NCBI GenBank assembly: GCA_002077045.2
Contig: KZ111173.1
Location: 313,213-323,393, forward strand
Length of the DNA stretch: 10,181 nt
DNA from: Rachicladosporium sp. CCFEE 5018
Taxonomy: Eukaryota; Ascomycota; Dothideomycetes; Cladosporiales; Cladosporiaceae
Reading direction: 5' to 3'
Part shown: in pieces, positions 5,875-10,181 of the stretch
Layout of the letters: every line of letters starts with the position of its first letter
Position numbering within the stretch: the stretch's first letter is position 1
Made by a program: the position numbers and the translations under genes
Notes under the pieces: generated by a model
The model's input: the letters and a program-made list of their open reading frames with translations, nothing else
Told to the model about the DNA's origin: nothing
Database searches by the model: none

Positions 5875-7139
5875 ATGTCCTTCTCCACGCTCCCCCAAAA
5901 CGCCTCTCTCAAACCCAAGCCCTTCAAAGCCCACGTCTCAGACGACGAGCTCAAGCTCTTCACGCAGCTCGTGAAACTCTCCCCCATCGGCCCCTTGACC
6001 TTCGAGAACGAAACAGCAGACGTCAAAGACTTCAACCACTTTGGCGTCTCCCGCGCCTGGCTCTCCGAAGCGAAGAAGCAATGGGAGACTTCTTACGATT
6101 GGCGTAAGACAGAGGACAGGATCAACAGCTACCCGAATTTCACGGTGCCGATCGAGGAGGATGGTTTTACGTTTGAGGTCCACTTCATTGCGCTGTTCTC
6201 GGCCAAGAAGGATGCAGCGCCGCTGATGCTGCTGCATGGGTGGCCGGGGAGCTTTCTCGAATTTGTGGATACGCTGGACTTGCTGAAGAAGAAGTACACG
6301 CCCGAGACGCTGCCCTTCCATGTAATTGTGCCGAGTCTGCCGGGGTATGGATACTCCTCTGGCCCTTCTACGAAGAAGAACTTCAACACTGAGGGTATAG
6401 CCTCTGTCTGTGATAAACTCATGACCGGTCTCGGCTTCAGCTCGTACATCTCGCAAGGTGGCGATATTGGCAGTTTCGTGAGCAGGGTGTTGGGCGCTAC
6501 TGCGCCGGCTTGCAAAGCTGTGCATATCAATCTGGCTATTGGCTTGACAGCTGAGGGGAACGAGGTCGAGAGTCTGAGCCAGGAGGAGAAGATCGGGCTA
6601 GGGAGGTACGGCGCATTCGGGGAAATGGGAAATGCGTATGCGCGTATGCATGGGACCAGGCCGTCGACGATTGGGTTGGTGTTGAGTAGCAGCCCCATCG
6701 CGCAGCTGGCATGGTAAGAAAATCCACGCACTCCTCGTACATCGAAGGGCTCACTGACACACTACGCAGGATCGGCGAGAAATTCCTGCAATGGACCGAC
6801 GTCTCCCCTCCTATAGCCTCAATCCTCGACTCCGTAACCCTCTACTGGTTCACGCAGTCCTTCGCCCGCGCGATATTCCCTTACCGCCAGTTCTTCGCCC
6901 CGCCCGCCACCTTCTTCCACAACGAAGAGAAGTACTTCATCAACAAGCCCATGGGCTACTCGTGGCATCCGAAGGAGTTGGCGCCTGTGCCTAAAGCGTG
7001 GGTGGCCAAAACGGGAAATCTGGTGTGGTACAAAGGGCACGAGAAAGGAGGGCATTTCGCATCCATGGAGCTGCCGGAGCAGTTTCTAGACGACATGGAG
7101 AGTTTCGTCGGCGAAGTCTGGCTGACGGTGCAGAAGTGA
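5875..7139 (+). CDS. Epoxide hydrolase, microsomal (EHN alpha/beta-hydrolase) type
   Basis: It opens epoxides to vicinal diols by an Asp-ester mechanism. Exons 5875-6713 and 6770-7139 give 402 aa. The frame meets TAA right after Trp280 unless the 56-nt intron is removed. The N-terminal EHN region (about 1-105) includes the family phrase YDWRKTEDRINSYPNF. The hydrolase core follows, with oxyanion motif HGWPG (121-125), nucleophile Asp197 in GGDIGS, probable charge-relay Glu349 in HPKELAPVPKAW, and catalytic His375 in KGGHFASMELPE. The cap region includes LDSVTLYWFT. All expected catalytic residues are present. There is no N-terminal membrane anchor as in mammalian mEH, so it is probably soluble. 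Length and motifs match fungal members used in detoxification or secondary metabolism, and its substrate cannot be read from the sequence. It converges with the minus-strand gene, with 43 bp between stop codons. Confidence 0.95.
6714..6769 (+). other. 56-nt spliceosomal intron in epoxide hydrolase gene
   Basis: Donor GTAAGA at 6714, branch-like cactgac near 6751-6757 and acceptor acgcag ending 6769. Joining tg at 6712-6713 with g at 6770 restores Trp280 and continues into IGEKFLQW, the sequence expected in this family. Phase 2 intron. Confidence 0.93.
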
Positions 7140-7182
7140 AATTCACCAGGTACGAGACTGTGTACGCAGTATGTACACTCCT

Positions 7183-8691
7183 CTACCAAACGCCAGACTC
7201 ACTACAATACCCCATCCCCCGCAAGAGATCCCTCGCAGTAATATCCATCCCCCCCGTCGCCTTATCCTCGATCCCAAACCCAAGCATGACCTTATCGTCC
7301 AAATACCCGGTATACTTCTTCCCGTGCTCCTTCCAATTCATACTAGTCACATACACCATCTCGCTCTGCTCCGGGGGCCACTCGCCGCTAAACCCATTCT
7401 CGCGCCGGCCATTGATCCACAGCGGCTTCGCGGAAACGCCGTGCATCTGGAACGGCGCGCGGGATTCGAAAAGCATCACGAAGGGTTCGTACACGGCGTG
7501 CCCGTCGATAAACGTCTTCTGCTGGAAGATCTCCATGATGACTGTGTTTTCGGGTGTTTTGTGGCAGTCTGGACTGGACTGCGAGCAGAGCACTAGCGCG
7601 AGGGAGTTGGTCGCTTGGTGGATGTGGTCCAGCGTTCGCTCGACGGCGACGTAGCGAGACATGCACTTCTCATCGTGCTCGCGGGTTTGCGGCGCGAGGT
7701 CTGGGCCTACACTGCCGTCGGCGTAGAGTTTGGCGAAGACTCGCGAGGGCGCGACGTCGTGGTGGGCGTACATCTCGCCTTTGTCGTCCCAGAAGAGGAA
7801 GTAGTTCTTCTCGACTAGGTGGTAGGGTGGCGGACGGGACATGTCTGTGCGTTCTTTGAAGAACTGCACGGGGACAAAGTCATAGCGCCAGTCGGTTACT
7901 AGGCGGAAGTCTTGGACCCACTGCCCGAAGCAGACTTCTTTTGACTGGGAGCCGTAGATTATGAAGGGGTGGTCTGGGCCGTAGAATACTCGCGCGTCGT
8001 GCGGTCCGATGTTCAGTTCGAGCATTGCGAGTTTGCCTTCGCATTTCGTGGACGTGGTGTGTCCGATTATTAGGTTCAGGGGCTCGACGAGGCACTGCAG
8101 AACGCCATCCTTGAATTCGGCCTCGCAGACCAGCTCGGCGCACCAGGCTTGATTGTCGCCTGCGCGCTTGTGCTGCTGCGCGACGATGATGAAATTCCCT
8201 TTCGTCTCCGGATGCGGAATGATGTTGGGATTTATGGCTGGGTAGGAGCCGAATTTGAGTGGGAAGAATCTGCCATCCTTGGTGATGGACGAGGAGTTGA
8301 CCTCATTGTGCGTCGCTGCGTATTGACCAGCGAGTGCCGGTATATGTTCAGTGGAGGCGTGGTGAGCAGGTTCGCACAGCGGTAAGATCTCTGCTACCTC
8401 ATTTTCGCCGAAGAAAGAGGGAGCCCCTTCAGTAGAGCCAAGCTCTGCTGGTTTCGCCTCTGTTGTCTGATGGCTTTCCGACTTCGACTCCGTAGCCTGG
8501 TGTTGCTCAGTCTTCGAGCCTACGACAGCCTCATACGCAGGCTTCGCGAGATCCGTGACTTTGCCTGCTCCATGTGCCCAGCTCCCTGCCGCTGGTCCAA
8601 TGTGCGCTGTGGCGTAAAGCAGCGACGCGATCGAAATCAAAGCAACAGCAATGATCACTCCAGGTGACACGCCATATCCCTTGATTAGCAT
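7183..8691 (-). CDS. Type II membrane protein with glycosidase/glycosyltransferase-like beta-propeller
   Basis: Single ORF of 502 aa, ATG at 8689-8691, TAG at 7183-7185. Residues 9-30 form one hydrophobic helix (VIIAVALISIASLLYATA) after a short basic N-terminus, which predicts a lumenal C-terminal domain. A disordered Ser/Thr/Glu/Gln stem (58-92) contains the imperfect repeat HQATESKSE / HQTTEAK. The lumenal part has ten cysteines and one sequon (N132). Motifs recall five-bladed propellers such as GH130 and related mannosyl enzymes: NPNIIPHP (154-161), DARVFYGPDHPFIIYG (232-247), EKNYFLFWDDKGEMYAHHD (294-312), HQATNSLALVLC (358-369), YVTSMNW (447-453) and YLDDKVMLGFGIED (463-476). I recall similar unnamed proteins in other ascomycetes. 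A Golgi or ER glycan enzyme is an inference by motif resemblance, with beta-mannosyltransferase-like or phosphorylase-like activity as alternatives. Catalytic residues are not assigned. Confidence 0.85.
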   Translation of the reverse strand: MLIKGYGVSPGVIIAVALISIASLLYATAHIGPAAGSWAHGAGKVTDLAKPAYEAVVGSKTEQHQATESKSESHQTTEAKPAELGSTEGAPSFFGENEVAEILPLCEPAHHASTEHIPALAGQYAATHNEVNSSSITKDGRFFPLKFGSYPAINPNIIPHPETKGNFIIVAQQHKRAGDNQAWCAELVCEAEFKDGVLQCLVEPLNLIIGHTTSTKCEGKLAMLELNIGPHDARVFYGPDHPFIIYGSQSKEVCFGQWVQDFRLVTDWRYDFVPVQFFKERTDMSRPPPYHLVEKNYFLFWDDKGEMYAHHDVAPSRVFAKLYADGSVGPDLAPQTREHDEKCMSRYVAVERTLDHIHQATNSLALVLCSQSSPDCHKTPENTVIMEIFQQKTFIDGHAVYEPFVMLFESRAPFQMHGVSAKPLWINGRRENGFSGEWPPEQSEMVYVTSMNWKEHGKKYTGYLDDKVMLGFGIEDKATGGMDITARDLLRGMGYCSESGVW

Positions 8692-8873
8692 CGTCGCATT
8701 GCGCTCGTGGTGTTCACGAACTTCCTCCTAGCTTCATGCGACAAACAATCGCTGAAGTTCACAAGGAGTGTCTCACAAGCCTCGGAGGGTGATTGTAAGG
8801 TTTGCTGGGCCCGTCTGTGCGCCTGCCAAAGGGCTGGCGCTCCGGGTGTGCCACCAAATGCATGCGGCTTTGA

Positions 8874-8975
8874 TGATCTCTCGGGACCTGCATGCCACCT
8901 CCGCCGTGAATAGATAAGGTGCGCGTGCGGTTCGAGAGACTTGCGGGGTCGACGGCTGGTGTGATCTCTCGGGAC
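8874..8975. repeat. Pair of 14-bp direct repeats
   Basis: TGATCTCTCGGGAC occurs exactly at 8874-8887 and 8962-8975, 88 bp apart, in the promoter of the minus-strand propeller gene. The spacing is about eight helical turns. It may be a paired regulator site, but no factor is known to me. Confidence 0.6.
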
Positions 8976-8997
8976 ACATTCCGAGCAAATGCGAATG

Positions 8998-9002
8998 ATT
9001 GG
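8998..9002 (-). promoter_or_regulatory. CCAAT box
   Basis: attgg on the plus strand reads CCAAT toward the propeller gene, about 310 bp from its ATG. Position and orientation are suitable for a HAP/CBC site, but the motif is short. Confidence 0.25.
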
Positions 9003-9161
9003 CAAAATGGGTACGGTACATTTGATCTTTGTGAGCAAAAGGGGGAGACTTTCACTGCCGCGAGGTTTTGCACGATTGAACACACTGCATGAGACCGCGT
9101 GAAGAACCGACGAGTACGACATGCTCCGGCTCGAACGCAATACATACACCATAGCTATACA

Positions 9162-10181
9162 CTAGTCCTGAGGACTGACCTGCGCCCTCGGCCTGTCGCT
9201 CGGCCTATCTATCGTCTGTTTGTACAGCCACGCGCAAAACTTCACCGCGTTGTCGTCGATCAATGTGGTCCCCATCTCCGCCATCCATAGCGTAAAGGGG
9301 AACAGGATCAAGTGCGGCACGTAGAAATTCAACTCCATTCCAAAAGGCCCAATTTGCGGAACTTCCATCCTGTGAGCCCATCCTTGAAACAACATCGCTT
9401 GTGCTTCTCTCGTCCAGCCCACCGAGGCGTATACTCGGTCGCCCAATGACCACATGATGGGGCCGTGCAAGAGGTAGAACATGTAGGAGATTCGACCAAG
9501 GTACTGACAAAATCCAGTCTCGAAGAAACGTTTCAGCCAGCCAATGCGAGGGATTGTTATCACGAGTGAGGAAGCCGCCCAGAACAGGAAGAACCACTTG
9601 TAATCGAAGACTGCCTGTGGCTTGAGGAAGGAGAGAAGGTACCAGCCAGGCGACTCTCGGAGCACCACGATATCTCTGTCGTAGGACGGAACGCCGCCCA
9701 AAAACATGCTGACAGCCAGCAGACAGTGGAAGAACACCGCTTTCCACTCCTTCAAGTCTGTGATCCAGTCTGGGAGCCCGTTCTCTGCAGCAATATAGTC
9801 GACTTCACAGATGAACATGCCTGCAATGAACATGGCGAAGTGCGCGCCATCTGCAACGTAGATCATGTACCACATGAGCGCCACTTGACACCACATTCGT
9901 GCCTTGCGCGAGCACTTCGCCAGGGCTAGTAGAGTGGTGTAAATTGCCACCGAACCCTTTGCTTCGACAGGAATCGACCAGATATGCGGATTGTAATCAA
10001 ACCAAGGCTTGCCTCCAGTGGAGAAGATCCAGGTGTAGTTCTTTATGTCGACATACCAAGTCCAGAGTCCCGCCCGAAGAGTCTTCTCCGGTTTCCACGC
10101 GCCGGCATTTGCCTGCACGCCGAACACATGCCACATGATGACAATGCCGAATGTGACAAAGATGATTGGAATCCACAGCCT
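9162..10181 (-). CDS. Acyltransferase 3 family membrane protein, N-terminus outside window
   Basis: The frame runs from the right edge to TAG at 9162-9164, giving 339 visible residues. The first Met in view (10136) is internal, because the frame continues to the edge with a hydrophobic stretch (LWIPIIFVTFGIVI). Family marks are HIWSIPVEAKGS (visible residues 66-77), a form I recall as typical of fungal members, and QYLGRISYMFYLLHGPIMWS (226-245). Several hydrophobic segments indicate a multi-pass protein of endomembranes or the plasma membrane. The family (OafA/YrhL-like) moves acyl groups, often acetyl, onto sugars, lipids or secondary metabolites. The N-terminal histidine thought to be catalytic lies in the missing part, so activity cannot be judged. 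The C-terminal tail is hydrophilic. It points the same way as the propeller gene but is separated by 470 bp, so it has its own transcript. A joint role in glycan decoration is conceivable but not shown. Confidence 0.9.
   Translation of the reverse strand, partial: RLWIPIIFVTFGIVIMWHVFGVQANAGAWKPEKTLRAGLWTWYVDIKNYTWIFSTGGKPWFDYNPHIWSIPVEAKGSVAIYTTLLALAKCSRKARMWCQVALMWYMIYVADGAHFAMFIAGMFICEVDYIAAENGLPDWITDLKEWKAVFFHCLLAVSMFLGGVPSYDRDIVVLRESPGWYLLSFLKPQAVFDYKWFFLFWAASSLVITIPRIGWLKRFFETGFCQYLGRISYMFYLLHGPIMWSLGDRVYASVGWTREAQAMLFQGWAHRMEVPQIGPFGMELNFYVPHLILFPFTLWMAEMGTTLIDDNAVKFCAWLYKQTIDRPSDRPRAQVSPQD

Larger units (their letters stand above)
8692..9161 (-). promoter_or_regulatory. Intergenic region: propeller gene promoter and acyltransferase 3' UTR
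   Basis: These 470 bp separate two minus-strand genes. The right part should hold the 3' UTR of the acyltransferase gene, and the left part the promoter and leader of the propeller-protein gene. It contains a CCAAT box on the minus strand (attgg at 8998-9002, about 310 bp upstream of the ATG) and a 14-bp direct repeat (8874-8887 and 8962-8975). Open frames up to 155 codons cross it on the minus strand but look compositionally random. No gene is supported. Confidence 0.5.

Noticed and set aside
6998..7654. 218-codon plus-strand frame crossing the convergent gene ends
   Set aside because: It overlaps the epoxide hydrolase 3' exon out of frame and is antisense to the propeller gene. Both of those have strong protein-level support.
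5875..8691. Secondary-metabolite cluster built on epoxide hydrolase and acyltransferase
   Set aside because: No backbone enzyme, P450, transporter or cluster regulator is in the window, so the claim is not supported.
8685..9152. 155-codon minus-strand frame upstream of the propeller gene
   Set aside because: Arg/Ser/His-rich random-looking translation with no family features. It overlaps the propeller start region in another frame, so leader and promoter sequence is more likely.
9164..9176. 13-bp inverted repeat AGTCCT-G-AGGACT at the end of the acyltransferase gene
   Set aside because: It is short and overlaps the last codons and stop. Fungal transcription does not use short hairpin terminators.

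Overview
The window looks like nuclear DNA of a filamentous ascomycete. Four lines of evidence support this: short spliceosomal introns with fungal signals (about 46-63 nt), a fungal-type PKA regulatory subunit, an ascomycete membrane acyltransferase, and separate promoters instead of operons. Intron size, GC-rich third positions and general style would fit a dothideomycete, but that placement is inference. Nothing looks prokaryotic, viral or transposon-derived.

Layout from left to right. (1) Positions 1-2375, plus strand: the 3' part of a long low-complexity gene. It has near-perfect 321-bp (107-aa) tandem repeats that alternate a charged helical motif with an Ala/Gly-rich hydrophobic segment, and it ends in a Lys-rich tail. 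(2) Positions 2497-3182, plus: a small two-exon gene of unknown function. A frame switch shows that an intron at 2888-2934 has to be removed. (3) Positions 3711-5123, plus: the regulatory subunit of cAMP-dependent protein kinase, with docking domain, pseudosubstrate site and two cyclic-nucleotide domains. (4) Positions 5875-7139, plus: a microsomal-type epoxide hydrolase with one 56-nt intron and a complete catalytic set. (5) Positions 7183-8691, minus: a single-pass type II membrane protein whose lumenal domain resembles a glycoside-active beta-propeller. (6) Position 9162 to the right edge, minus: a multi-pass acyltransferase-3 family protein whose N-terminus lies outside the window.

Intergenic stretches (3183-3710, 5124-5874, 8692-9161) hold UTRs and promoters with CCAAT boxes, a possible uORF ahead of the PKA subunit, likely 5' UTR introns, and a few perfect palindromes and direct repeats of unknown role. 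No tRNA, rRNA, CRISPR or transposon was recognised.

The genes do not form an obvious pathway. The PKA subunit is a signalling housekeeping gene. The two minus-strand genes could both act on glycans or lipids in the secretory pathway, and the epoxide hydrolase converges on them with only 43 bp between stop codons. A secondary-metabolite cluster cannot be claimed from these three genes. The most notable items are the homogenised repeat array, the hidden intron of gene 2 (whose retention would swap a hydrophobic tail for an RG-rich one), the unclassified propeller protein, and a block-wise swing of synonymous third bases from C to G/T along genes.
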